Shown: piece after piece, positions 1 to 8,309 of the stretch
How positions within the stretch are numbered: position 1 is the stretch's first letter
How the letters are laid out: each line of letters starts with the position of its first letter
Source of the DNA: Glaciimonas sp. PAMC28666
Lineage (GTDB): Bacteria > Pseudomonadota > Gammaproteobacteria > Burkholderiales > Burkholderiaceae_D
Length of the DNA: 64,000 nt
NCBI RefSeq assembly: GCF_016917355.1
Contig: NZ_CP070304.1
Span: forward strand, 3,906,001 to 3,970,000
Direction: 5' to 3'
Made by a program: the position numbers and the translations under genes
Notes under the pieces: generated by a model
What the model was told of the DNA's origin: nothing
What the model saw: the letters and a program-made list of their open reading frames with translations, nothing else
Databases searched by the model: none

Positions 1-796
1 ATGGGTCGCCAGTAAGTTCATTGCCACCCATTACCGTGACCGTCGTGTTTTCCTGGCCGGCGACGCTGCCCACCTGCACCCACCATTCGGTGGCTTCGGT
101 ATGAATATGGGTATCAGCGATGCCGTCGATCTGGGTTGGAAACTGGCTGCGGTATTGCAAGGGTGGGGCGGACCGGCCTTGCTGGATAGCTATGAGCGCG
201 AACGTCGTCCGGTACACCGACATGTGATGAATGAAGCAACTGCCAATCATGCCCTGCTCGGTAATGGCTTGCTGCAGGAGGGAATCGAAGCTGATACGTC
301 CGAAGGAGCCGCTATTCGTGAACAAGTAGGGCAGCGCATTCGGGCCGGAAAGCTGTCGGAATTTTATACCTTGGGTACGCTTCTTGGCGATCGCTATTCG
401 GATTCTCCGGTGATTGCCTGCACGCCGCATCCGCAAGCGCCACGCGATTTCCTCAATTATGTACCGAGCGCCGAGCCGGGCTGCCGGGCACCGCATGCCT
501 GGTTGCATGACGGCAGCTCTCTATTCGATCATTTCGGCGCCGGTTTTACGCTGCTGGTGTCCGGTAACCCCGAAGAGGCCGCCCCTGCCGCAGCCGTGGC
601 CGATGCTGCACAACGTGGTATTCCGCTCAAGGTAATCCATCCACAGATGGGTGCGATACACGGTCTGTATCCGAAGCGATTCACGTTGATCCGTCCGGAT
701 CAACACGTCGCCTGGTCAGGCAGCGAGTGGCCCGCAGCGAATGATGTGTTCGACCTGGTCTGCGGCAATCCGCCTGCCCGGGCCGCGCGCGACTGA
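1..796 (+). CDS. FAD-dependent aromatic hydroxylase (MhpA/PHBH-like), 5' partial
   Basis: The gene enters the window already open (frame beginning at base 2) and ends at a TGA at 794-796, so the N-terminal FAD-binding GxGxxG region is missing. The first visible residues carry the second FAD motif, FLAGDAAHLHPPFGGFGMN, followed by ISDAVDLGWKL. This is the signature of group A flavoprotein monooxygenases of the phenol hydroxylase/MhpA type, which hydroxylate aromatic rings using NAD(P)H and O2. About 230 residues of C-terminal domain follow, including a thioredoxin-like tail typical of the MhpA subgroup. The VOC-fold and Rieske oxygenase genes follow on the same strand, pointing to a role in an aromatic catabolic pathway. 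The class is clear; the substrate cannot be told. Confidence 0.85.
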   Translation, partial: WVASKFIATHYRDRRVFLAGDAAHLHPPFGGFGMNMGISDAVDLGWKLAAVLQGWGGPALLDSYERERRPVHRHVMNEATANHALLGNGLLQEGIEADTSEGAAIREQVGQRIRAGKLSEFYTLGTLLGDRYSDSPVIACTPHPQAPRDFLNYVPSAEPGCRAPHAWLHDGSSLFDHFGAGFTLLVSGNPEEAAPAAAVADAAQRGIPLKVIHPQMGAIHGLYPKRFTLIRPDQHVAWSGSEWPAANDVFDLVCGNPPARAARD

Positions 797-1005
797 TACA
801 TAAGGGATGATGCATAACGAACGAAATGTTGATGGCAGGTTCGATTTGATTTGATGTGTGCCACCGATTTCCTGCAGTCCACCGATTACCTGCAGGCATC
901 GGACGCACTAAATTATCATCTTACGGATGCAGCTAGTGCTTGTTATATTCAGGTCAAACGATGACAACAAAATGATGACAACAATCAGTAATGAGGAGAC
1001 CATAA

Positions 1006-1593
1006 ATGACAAATCAAAATCAAGTCGCGCTGCAAACCGTGCCGGTACCTGCCAAGCTAGCCCACGTTGTATTGCGTACTTCGCAAATGTTGATCATGCG
1101 CGCCTGGTATACCAGCGTGTTATCCGCAAAGACGATCTACGCCGACGACGGCCTCGCATTTCTGACTTATGACGAAGAGCACCATCGCATCGCCCTGTTG
1201 AACATGCCTAATCTCAAGCCACAGGAAACCGGCGCTGCCGGCGTGCATCATATCGCCTTCACTTACGGCACATTGGGCGATCTGGTGACGACTTACGAAC
1301 GCCTGCGCGATGGTGACATCAAGCCAGTGTATTGCACCAATCATGGACCCACTACATCACTGTATTACCGAGATCCCGACGCCAATCAGATCGAATTGCA
1401 GATCGATAATTACGACACGATAGAAGAAGCGGCGCAATTTTTTTACTCTCCCGACTTCAAAGCTAATCCAATTGGCGTGGATTTCGATCCGGAAGATCTG
1501 GTCAAGCGCTTCCGCTCCGGTGAAGATGAAGCAGTCATCAAACGCCGTCCGATGATCGGCGAACGTGATCTGACCTCATTGCCGCTCCAATAA
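1006..1593 (+). CDS. VOC-family protein, extradiol dioxygenase-like
   Basis: A 195-residue protein with two halves of vicinal-oxygen-chelate (glyoxalase/bleomycin/extradiol) character. LAHVVLRTSQ opens the first module, GVHHIAFTYG supplies a metal-ligand-type His, and YYRDPDANQIELQID is the classic end of a VOC module with a metal-binding Glu. It resembles single-repeat biphenyl-diol or catechol 2,3-dioxygenase-like proteins, so ring cleavage of a catechol made by the neighbouring hydroxylases is a reasonable inference. The start at 1006 has a GAGGAG ribosome site about 7 bases upstream; an upstream in-frame extension is unnecessary. It could instead be a non-catalytic VOC protein. Confidence 0.8.
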   Translation: MTNQNQVALQTVPVPAKLAHVVLRTSQMLIMRAWYTSVLSAKTIYADDGLAFLTYDEEHHRIALLNMPNLKPQETGAAGVHHIAFTYGTLGDLVTTYERLRDGDIKPVYCTNHGPTTSLYYRDPDANQIELQIDNYDTIEEAAQFFYSPDFKANPIGVDFDPEDLVKRFRSGEDEAVIKRRPMIGERDLTSLPLQ

Positions 1594-1702
1594 AAAAAAC
1601 CGACAGAGCAAAGCGCGCTTCTTGTCGCAGGGACACGTTGGATTACCAGAGGTTCCTGCCAGCACCATCCATCATCACGTAATGAATTCAGAGGAGTGTC
1701 GC

Positions 1703-2740
1703 ATGAACTACTTGCGGAATACCTGGTATGCCGCTGCATGGGATCATGAGGTCGCCGGCAAAATGCTTGCCCGTACTTTGCTGGACCAGCCTATTGTGTT
1801 TTATCGTGACGTGTTCGGCAAGGCGATTGCGCTGGCCGACCGCTGCCCACATCGTTTTGCGCCATTGTCCGGAGGCAAACTGGTCGATGGCGTGGTGGAG
1901 TGTCCATACCATGGTTTGCGCTATGGATCGGATGGCATCTGCGTACACAATCCGCATGGCGCGATCCCGAAGGCTGCCAAAGTCACCTCCTACCCATTGC
2001 TCGAAAAATACAGCATGATCTGGATCTGGATGGGACGTGCGGAAGATGCCGACCCGGCCTTATTGCCGGATTTCAGCGCTATCGTCGATCACCAGCGGCG
2101 CACCTACGTCAGCGGTTATCTACGCCTGAATTGTTACTATGAACTGGCAACAGACAACCTGCTCGATCTGAGTCACGTGCAATATTTGCATCCGTTGATA
2201 GGCAACACCGATTCCAGCGATCGCAACACGTTTTCACTGAAAGTGGAAGGCAACACCGTGTGGGCGTATAACAATATGCCGGGCGAACCTCTTACCAAAA
2301 TGTGGCAGATGTTATGGGATGGCCCACCCACTACGCTGGTGGACCGGCGCGCTCACATGCGCTGGGACCCTCCTTCAACGCTGCTGCTTGATATTGGCGT
2401 GACCGAATGCGGACGTCCGGAGTCCGAAGGGATTTCGAATGCCGTTGCGCATATCCTGACCCCTGAGAGCGCCAGCGCGACGCATTATTTCTGGAAGGCT
2501 GGGCGCGATTGCAAGCGCGACGATACGGAACTCAGTGAAAAGTTACGGATCGGCCTTGATGCCGTGTTTCGCTATGAAGACGATCCGATGATCATGGCCT
2601 GCCAGTCACGCATGGGAGGCGTCACTGACCTGATGTCACTCAAGCCGATCCTGTTGGCCACGGATGCATCGGCGATACGTGCGCGACGGGTATTGGCAGC
2701 GTTGATCGAAAAAGAACAGGCGGTCACTTTTGCGACCTGA
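1703..2740 (+). CDS. Rieske non-heme iron oxygenase, VanA-like alpha subunit
   Basis: A 345-residue aromatic ring-hydroxylating or O-demethylating oxygenase. The Rieske [2Fe-2S] ligands are visible as CPH (Cys48, His50) and CPYH (Cys67, His70). The mononuclear iron site is the TDNLLDLSHVQYLH stretch near residues 145-160. The size and the NTWYAAAW opening match the vanillate O-demethylase oxygenase group (class IA, single subunit type) rather than two-subunit benzoate-type enzymes. The start at 1703 is preferred over an upstream frame start at 1622 because AGAGGAG lies just upstream and the family begins with this NTWY motif. The partner reductase is probably the gene at 3828, separated from it by the LysR gene. 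Substrate unknown. Confidence 0.88.
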   Translation: MNYLRNTWYAAAWDHEVAGKMLARTLLDQPIVFYRDVFGKAIALADRCPHRFAPLSGGKLVDGVVECPYHGLRYGSDGICVHNPHGAIPKAAKVTSYPLLEKYSMIWIWMGRAEDADPALLPDFSAIVDHQRRTYVSGYLRLNCYYELATDNLLDLSHVQYLHPLIGNTDSSDRNTFSLKVEGNTVWAYNNMPGEPLTKMWQMLWDGPPTTLVDRRAHMRWDPPSTLLLDIGVTECGRPESEGISNAVAHILTPESASATHYFWKAGRDCKRDDTELSEKLRIGLDAVFRYEDDPMIMACQSRMGGVTDLMSLKPILLATDASAIRARRVLAALIEKEQAVTFAT

Positions 2741-2803
2741 TGCGTGCGGCACCGATAGCCAAAACCGGGTTGAAGTGCGCTCATTTGAAACGTTGAACAT
2801 TTC

Positions 2804-3715
2804 ATGCTCAAGCATCGTCATTTAAGAGATTTTCTGGCGATTGCGCAAGCCAGCAGCCTGCGCAGTGCCGCGCTTGCACTCGGTCTCACGCAACCTGCCA
2901 TTTCGCGCAGCTTGCAGGAACTTGAAAAAGATATCGGCACTGCGCTGTTCGAGCGCCATGCGCGGGGAGTGGTGCTGACGCCGGCCGGCGAAAAATTCTT
3001 GTATCGGGCGCAAAGCGCCATGCAATCGATCCGCCGCGGTTACGACGACGTGCGCCAATTCAAAGGCGATATGCGCGGCTCGGTGTCGGTAGCATTGTCG
3101 AGCGCGTCGGTGTTGGGACTGCTGCCTTACGCTTACCCGCGCTTTCGAAAGTTGATGCCTGAAGTTAGTCTGCGTATCGTCGAAGGGCAGTTTTCGGCGA
3201 TTGAGCCGCGTCTGCGTGACGGTCAGCTTGATTTTTATATTGGGCCCGCCGGCAGCGCCGAGGGCGGGGCCTACCACCTGCAGCATATCGATAACAACGA
3301 GCGCTTCGTCATGGCCCGCAACGAGCATCCGCTGCGACACGCCCGCAGCCTGGCCGAACTCGCTCAATCCGGGACGGAATGGCTCATTTCCGGATTGCAC
3401 GAACGGGTCGAACTGGAGTTCGAGGAAGTATTTTCGGTGCATGCGCTGCCCAGTCCTGCGGTACGCACGCGTGCCGAATCGACCCTGATCATGATGACAC
3501 TGCTGGCCAACACCGATGCCCTGGCGATCCTGCCCAAGGCATGGGCCTTCAGTTCCTTGTTCAAACATCTGGTCGGTGTTATCCCGATACAGGAACGGCT
3601 AGCGGCACCGGATCTGGTGCAGGTATGGTCACATCACTTTCCATTGACACCGGCAGCCGAGCAATTGTCGCTGCTGCTGCAGCGTGCGGCCGGAGACACC
3701 ATCCTGTCGCCCTAA
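2804..3715 (+). CDS. LysR-family transcriptional regulator
   Basis: A 303-residue LysR regulator. The N-terminal winged helix-turn-helix spans about residues 5-65 (ALALGLTQPAISRSLQELE), and the inducer-binding domain follows from about residue 95. It lies co-directionally between the oxygenase (ends 2740) and its presumed reductase (starts 3828). Most LysR genes are instead divergent from their targets, so it may be co-transcribed and autoregulated. By family habit it would respond to the substrate of this oxygenase cluster; that is inference. No strong ribosome site is seen ahead of 2804. Confidence 0.9.
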   Translation: MLKHRHLRDFLAIAQASSLRSAALALGLTQPAISRSLQELEKDIGTALFERHARGVVLTPAGEKFLYRAQSAMQSIRRGYDDVRQFKGDMRGSVSVALSSASVLGLLPYAYPRFRKLMPEVSLRIVEGQFSAIEPRLRDGQLDFYIGPAGSAEGGAYHLQHIDNNERFVMARNEHPLRHARSLAELAQSGTEWLISGLHERVELEFEEVFSVHALPSPAVRTRAESTLIMMTLLANTDALAILPKAWAFSSLFKHLVGVIPIQERLAAPDLVQVWSHHFPLTPAAEQLSLLLQRAAGDTILSP

Positions 3716-3827
3716 GAAGTATCTATGGCTTTGTCGTACGCACCAGATTAGCGCGGAACCGTGATCCCGCATTGTTAACCCGGATCACCGCTTCAAGTTC
3801 TGGCGGTGACCATCTCGCGAGACTAAA

Positions 3828-4793
3828 ATGATCGACTCTACTTTCACCGTCCTGGTGGCGCACAAAAAACAGGAAGCAACCGATATATGCAGTCTCGAGC
3901 TGGTCGATCCGCAGGGGCAGGCCTTGCCGGCTTTTTCAGCCGGTGCCCACGTCGACGTGCATTTGCCCAGTGGGCTTGTGCGTCAATACTCGCTCTGCAA
4001 CACTTCCGACGATAGCCATCGTTATCTGTTGGCCGTCTTGCGCGATCCCGTTTCGCGAGGCGGATCGGAGAGCGTGCATGCGCACATCAGACAAGGGGAC
4101 ACATTGCGAATCAGTGCGCCAAAAAATCACTTCGCGTTGGCGGCAGGTGGCAGTCATAGTTTGTTGCTCGCTGGCGGCATCGGTGTCACGCCGATTTTAT
4201 GTATGGCCGAGCGGCTTGCAGTGATCGGAGCCAGCTTCGAGATGCACTATTGCACCCGGTCACAAGAGCGCACCGCATTTTATGAGCGCATCAAACAGTC
4301 TGCCTATGCCGAGCGCGTCCATTTCCATTTTGATGCCGGGGACCCGACCCAAAAACTGGCGCTTCAGGCATTGCTGTCCGATGCTCCCCCGCATACGCAC
4401 CTGTATGTATGCGGGCCAGCGGGATTCATGGATGCAGTATTGAGCGGTGCGCGAGCGCAGGGCTGGCCTGAGGAGCAGTTACATTACGAATTTTTTGCCG
4501 GTGCCGTCACCAGCTCCGCCGAGGACCGTTCATTTCAAGTCACGTTGGCCAGTTCTGGTCGCGTCATTACGATACCAGCCGAAACCTCAGTGGTCGCAGC
4601 GTTGTTACAAGCCGGAATAGAAATTCCAGTCTCGTGCGAACAAGGGGTGTGCGGCACTTGTCTGACCCGCGTTCTGCAGGGTCAACCGGAACATAAAGAC
4701 ATGTATCTGACGCCGGAAGAACAAGCCAGAAATGATCAGTTCTTGCCTTGCTGTTCGCGCGCCAGATCCAGCATGCTTGTGCTCGACCTTTGA
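3828..4793 (+). CDS. Phthalate dioxygenase reductase-family oxidoreductase (VanB-like)
   Basis: A 321-residue three-domain electron-transfer protein. An FMN-binding barrel carries the RQYSLCN flavin motif near residue 55-60. A nucleotide domain has GGIGVTPI near residue 110. A C-terminal plant-type ferredoxin domain has CEQGVCGTC plus a distal Cys in FLPCCSR. This domain order (FMN, NADH, [2Fe-2S]) is that of VanB and phthalate dioxygenase reductase, which feed electrons to class IA Rieske oxygenases. The obvious partner is the VanA-like protein encoded at 1703-2740. A hairpin with a T-run lies about 150 bases downstream and probably ends transcription. Confidence 0.9.
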   Translation: MIDSTFTVLVAHKKQEATDICSLELVDPQGQALPAFSAGAHVDVHLPSGLVRQYSLCNTSDDSHRYLLAVLRDPVSRGGSESVHAHIRQGDTLRISAPKNHFALAAGGSHSLLLAGGIGVTPILCMAERLAVIGASFEMHYCTRSQERTAFYERIKQSAYAERVHFHFDAGDPTQKLALQALLSDAPPHTHLYVCGPAGFMDAVLSGARAQGWPEEQLHYEFFAGAVTSSAEDRSFQVTLASSGRVITIPAETSVVAALLQAGIEIPVSCEQGVCGTCLTRVLQGQPEHKDMYLTPEEQARNDQFLPCCSRARSSMLVLDL

Positions 4794-4940
4794 TGGTTGG
4801 AAGCGCTCGCCGCCATGGTGGGTTCGATTTTTCCACACTGATCTTTTTTTTAAACCGCTGAGTTCAGGCGTCCCGGGTGAATCGTTGTCCAAGTTCCGTG
4901 ACGATCAGACTGCCATCTAACTGGCTTGCGAAAAAGTGAT

Positions 4941-4982
4941 AAACAGATAGCGACCGATTTTATTCGGCTATCTGTTTTTTCA
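4941..4982 (+). terminator. Rho-independent terminator, probably bidirectional
   Basis: A 10-bp stem (AACAGATAGC paired with GCTATCTGTT), with further CGA/TCG pairing in the loop, is followed by a run of T. It sits between the converging reductase gene (ends 4793) and the minus-strand LysR gene (ends 5011). An A-rich tract upstream gives a weaker T-run on the other strand. Confidence 0.8.
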
Positions 4983-5010
4983 GTATGCTTTCAAAATACC
5001 GTAAATCTCA

Positions 5011-5913
5011 TCATTCGGCGAGTACCTCCATCAACAATTGACGGAACCAGCGATTCGCGTCGCTCTCTTCGAAGTTCTCATGCCAGTGCAAGGTTACTTC
5101 AACTTCGGGGACCGTAACCGGAAGCTCAAATAGGGAAAAATTTCCAGAGCCGTTGAAGTACTCAGCGGCGCGGCGCGGCAGCGTCAGCGCCCATCCGGTG
5201 CTTTTCAAGATACCCGGTACCGCGCTGAAATGCGGAATCTGCAACGCGATCTTTCGGTGTATTTTTTGCTGACGCAAAAAATCTTCGATCATGCGGTGAC
5301 TATGTTCTGTCGACGCGACAAAAACATGCGAAAACGCGACGTATTCGTCGAGCAACAGTTTTTGTTTGGTCACGCCGGGCCGCTTGCTTGTCATACAGAC
5401 ATAAGCCTCATGAAACAGCGGTGCATAGCGTGTCGATGTTTTCAACGTCGGGATGTTGCCGATAGCGGCATCAAGGCGGCCGTTACGCAGTGCTTCCTCA
5501 ATTTGCGGTTGCGGCAACTGAACCACTTCTAACCGGATGCCCGGTGCGGCCATGTGAAGCTTTTCGCACACCGGTGGCAGAAACACCATTTCTCCTATGT
5601 CTGACAGCGCCAGGTGAAAAGTCCTTGTGCTCTGCGCGGGAATAAAACGTTCGGCGTGACGCAGGGCTTCTTGCGCTGCGGACATGACCCGGCGCACCGG
5701 GGCGCGCAGTTCCAGTGCGGTGGACGTCGGTAGCATCGCGTTGCCAGTGCGAACAAACAGCGGGTCGTTAAACAACGTCCTGAGTCGCCCTAGAGCGTAA
5801 CTCACTGCCGGCTGCGAGAGCCCGAGGCGATTTCCGGCCAAGGTCAGGCTGCCTTCTTCCGTGATGGCGTGTAAAACCCGAAGCAGGTTCAGATCAATAT
5901 CGAGGATATCCAT
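5011..5913 (-). CDS. LysR-family transcriptional regulator (NahR/NodD-like subgroup)
   Basis: A 300-residue LysR regulator beginning MDILDIDLNLLRVL, with the helix-turn-helix in NRLGLSQPAVSYALGRLR. The DLNLL start and the FVRTGNAMLPT stretch place it by eye in the NahR/NodD/LeuO-like subgroup rather than the CatM/CbbR type. It is divergent from the iorA-like gene at 6057 with 143 bases between, so that operon is its likely target. Its own gene end faces the shared terminator near 4960. The ligand is unknown; an aromatic acid or indole/phenylpyruvate-type compound is a guess from context. Confidence 0.9.
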   Translation of the reverse strand: MDILDIDLNLLRVLHAITEEGSLTLAGNRLGLSQPAVSYALGRLRTLFNDPLFVRTGNAMLPTSTALELRAPVRRVMSAAQEALRHAERFIPAQSTRTFHLALSDIGEMVFLPPVCEKLHMAAPGIRLEVVQLPQPQIEEALRNGRLDAAIGNIPTLKTSTRYAPLFHEAYVCMTSKRPGVTKQKLLLDEYVAFSHVFVASTEHSHRMIEDFLRQQKIHRKIALQIPHFSAVPGILKSTGWALTLPRRAAEYFNGSGNFSLFELPVTVPEVEVTLHWHENFEESDANRWFRQLLMEVLAE

Positions 5914-5944
5914 GGGACTTATTCCGCAACCAAAGTTTGTCTAT

Positions 5945-5974
5945 TTGACTTATATCATATGGTGCAACTAAACT
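5945..5974 (+). promoter_or_regulatory. Candidate sigma-70 promoter for the iorA-like operon
   Basis: TTGACT at 5945-5950 and TAAACT at 5969-5974 are separated by 18 bases, ahead of the gene at 6057 and inside the divergent LysR/iorA interval. The overlapping dyad TATATCATATG could form part of a LysR site. Consensus matching by eye only. Confidence 0.35.
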
Positions 5975-6056
5975 TAAAGCATTAAATTCGGGACGTGATG
6001 CGGCTTGCGCGAAGTCATTACGCATCCCTCCGAAGCTAACTATAGGTGGAGACGGC

Positions 6057-8309
6057 ATGGCAGAAAGATCATTCAAGAAGGAAGTTCAAAAACTTCGTGC
6101 GGGACAAGGAGAGGTGTTCACGGGAGAGGGCATTCTCGCTGTCACGAAGGCTCTTTTACAGTCGGGCGTGTCTTACGTTGCCGGTTATCAAGGAGCACCT
6201 ATTTCGCATTTAATGGATGTGCTGGCCGATGCCAGCGATATTCTCGAAGAGCTCGGCGTACATTTCGAAAGCAGTGCCAGTGAGGCGACGGCAGCGGCAA
6301 CGTTAGCTGCTTCGGTTAATTATCCTCTTCGCGGTGCGATCACCTTCAAGGCAACGGCGGGCACTAATGTGGCATCAGATCCGTTGTCGAACCTTGCTTC
6401 CGGTGGCGTCACAGGTGGTGCATTGATTATCGTCGGTGAAGATTATGGCGAGGGCTCAAGCATCATGCAGGAGCGCTCCCATGCCTTTGCGATGAAATCG
6501 CAAATTTGGCTACTGGACCCGCGCCCGAATCTGCCGTCGATTGTGCGTGCGGTCGAGAAAAGTTTTGAGTTGTCGGAGGCCAGCAACACGCCGGTAATGT
6601 TGCAGATGCGCATACGCGCCTGTCACATGCACGGCCATTTCATTGCCCGTGACAATGTGCGGCCATCGTTTTCACTGGCGAACGCTATGGATAACCCATC
6701 GCGCGACGTTAGTCGTATAGTGCTGCCGCCTGCCAGTTTTGTGCACGAAGATGAAAAAATTAACAAGCGCTGGCCAGCGGCAGTCGAATTCATTCGTCGT
6801 GAACAACTAAACGAACTCTTCGGCGATACCGGCGTTGACCACGGACTGATCGTGCAGGGAGGGATGTATAACACGGTCATCCGTGCGCTACAACTGGTGG
6901 GATTGGCTGACGTGGAGGGTAAGACGGAGGTGCCGCTATATGTCATGAATGTGGCTTATCCGCTGATTGACGACGAGTTGCGCGGCTTTTGTGAAGGCAA
7001 GCAGGCGGTGCTCATGATAGAGGAAGGGCAACCTGAATTCATCGAGCATGCGGTCAACACCAGTCTGCGTCGCGTGGATTTACAGACCCGCGTACATGGA
7101 AAGGATCTGTTGCCGCGCGTAGGTGAATATACGACCACTGTGGTGTTAAGGGCCTTGCTGAAATTTTTTGACCTATATCGTCCAGCATTCGCCGTTCGTG
7201 AGCGACTGTCCGACGGTATGCGTGCTGCGCTGATGCCGCGTCCGGTCATCATTCCGGTGCGCCTCGCCGCTGCAGCCGAATTAACTTCTGCTGCGATGGT
7301 AATAAAAAGCGTGGTGCCCGTTGCCGGGATATCTGTTGCTGAGTTGTCAACGGCAGTGATGGATGTACATCCGCGACCACCATCGTTCTGTACCGGCTGT
7401 CCGGAGCGCCCCATCTTCACTGCAATGAAACTGGTCGAGCGCGAAATCGGTCCGCATCACATCAGTTGTGATATCGGATGTCACCTGTTCTCCATCCTGC
7501 CGCCATTCAATCTGGGTGCCACCACCATGGGCTATGGCCTTGGCTGGGCTGGCGCATCGGCCTTCAATTCGAGTGAGGCGACACGACGTACCATCAGCAT
7601 TATGGGCGATGGTGGTTTTTGGCACAACGGATTAACGAGCGGGGTCGGCAATGCAGTTTTCAACAAGACCGATAACGTGCTTGTCATCATCGACAACGGC
7701 TATTCCGCGGCAACCGGCGGGCAGGATATTCTGTCCTCGAAGGCGGGCAATGCGAACCGCGTTACCAATATGCCTATTGAAAAAGCTGTGCGTGGCATTG
7801 GCGTCGAATGGGTACGTACCGTCACAAATACGTACGACATTTCGAAGATGCGCGACACGTTGCGCGATGCATTGACCAGCAAAGTACGGGGACCAAAAGT
7901 CATCATTGCTCAGTCTGAATGCATGCTCAACAAGCAACGGCGCATCAAGCCATTGTTGCGTAAGTTGGCCAGCGAAGGTCGACGTGTGGTGCGCGAGCGG
8001 TTTGGCGTGGATTCTGATACTTGCACCGGTGATCACTCATGCATACGCTTGTCGGGATGTCCCTCATTGTCAGTCAAGGATAATCCCGACCCATTACGTC
8101 GTGACCCGGTTGCCACCGTACTCGATAGTTGTGTCGGTTGTGGTGTATGCGGAGAAGTCGCGCATGCCGCAGTGTTGTGTCCGTCGTTCTACCGTGCGCA
8201 AATCATCAGTAACCCTACATTCTTCGACAAATTGACAACGCGGGTAGCGGCCGCGGTGATAGGTTATTTGCAGCGACGTCTGGCGATCAGGGAGTTAAGT
8301 TATGCATGA
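6057..8309 (+). CDS. iorA: Indolepyruvate-type ferredoxin oxidoreductase, alpha subunit
   Basis: A 750-residue thiamine diphosphate enzyme of the 2-oxoacid:ferredoxin oxidoreductase family. The N-terminal pyrimidine-binding domain (about residues 15-390) is followed by the TPP-binding core, with MGDGGFWHNGL and VIIDNGYSAATGG near residues 520-560. Before these, FCTGCPERP carries a Cys pair. The C-terminus has a ferredoxin-like Cys-rich segment (CVGCGVCG plus further Cys). Known members decarboxylate arylpyruvates (indolepyruvate, phenylpyruvate) to aryl-acetyl-CoA. The gene overlaps the next one by 8 bases, so the two are translationally coupled. Ferredoxin-cluster spacing is irregular relative to classical 2[4Fe-4S] domains. 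Substrate is inferred from family and from the indole/anthranilate-like context downstream. Confidence 0.87.
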   Translation: MAERSFKKEVQKLRAGQGEVFTGEGILAVTKALLQSGVSYVAGYQGAPISHLMDVLADASDILEELGVHFESSASEATAAATLAASVNYPLRGAITFKATAGTNVASDPLSNLASGGVTGGALIIVGEDYGEGSSIMQERSHAFAMKSQIWLLDPRPNLPSIVRAVEKSFELSEASNTPVMLQMRIRACHMHGHFIARDNVRPSFSLANAMDNPSRDVSRIVLPPASFVHEDEKINKRWPAAVEFIRREQLNELFGDTGVDHGLIVQGGMYNTVIRALQLVGLADVEGKTEVPLYVMNVAYPLIDDELRGFCEGKQAVLMIEEGQPEFIEHAVNTSLRRVDLQTRVHGKDLLPRVGEYTTTVVLRALLKFFDLYRPAFAVRERLSDGMRAALMPRPVIIPVRLAAAAELTSAAMVIKSVVPVAGISVAELSTAVMDVHPRPPSFCTGCPERPIFTAMKLVEREIGPHHISCDIGCHLFSILPPFNLGATTMGYGLGWAGASAFNSSEATRRTISIMGDGGFWHNGLTSGVGNAVFNKTDNVLVIIDNGYSAATGGQDILSSKAGNANRVTNMPIEKAVRGIGVEWVRTVTNTYDISKMRDTLRDALTSKVRGPKVIIAQSECMLNKQRRIKPLLRKLASEGRRVVRERFGVDSDTCTGDHSCIRLSGCPSLSVKDNPDPLRRDPVATVLDSCVGCGVCGEVAHAAVLCPSFYRAQIISNPTFFDKLTTRVAAAVIGYLQRRLAIRELSYA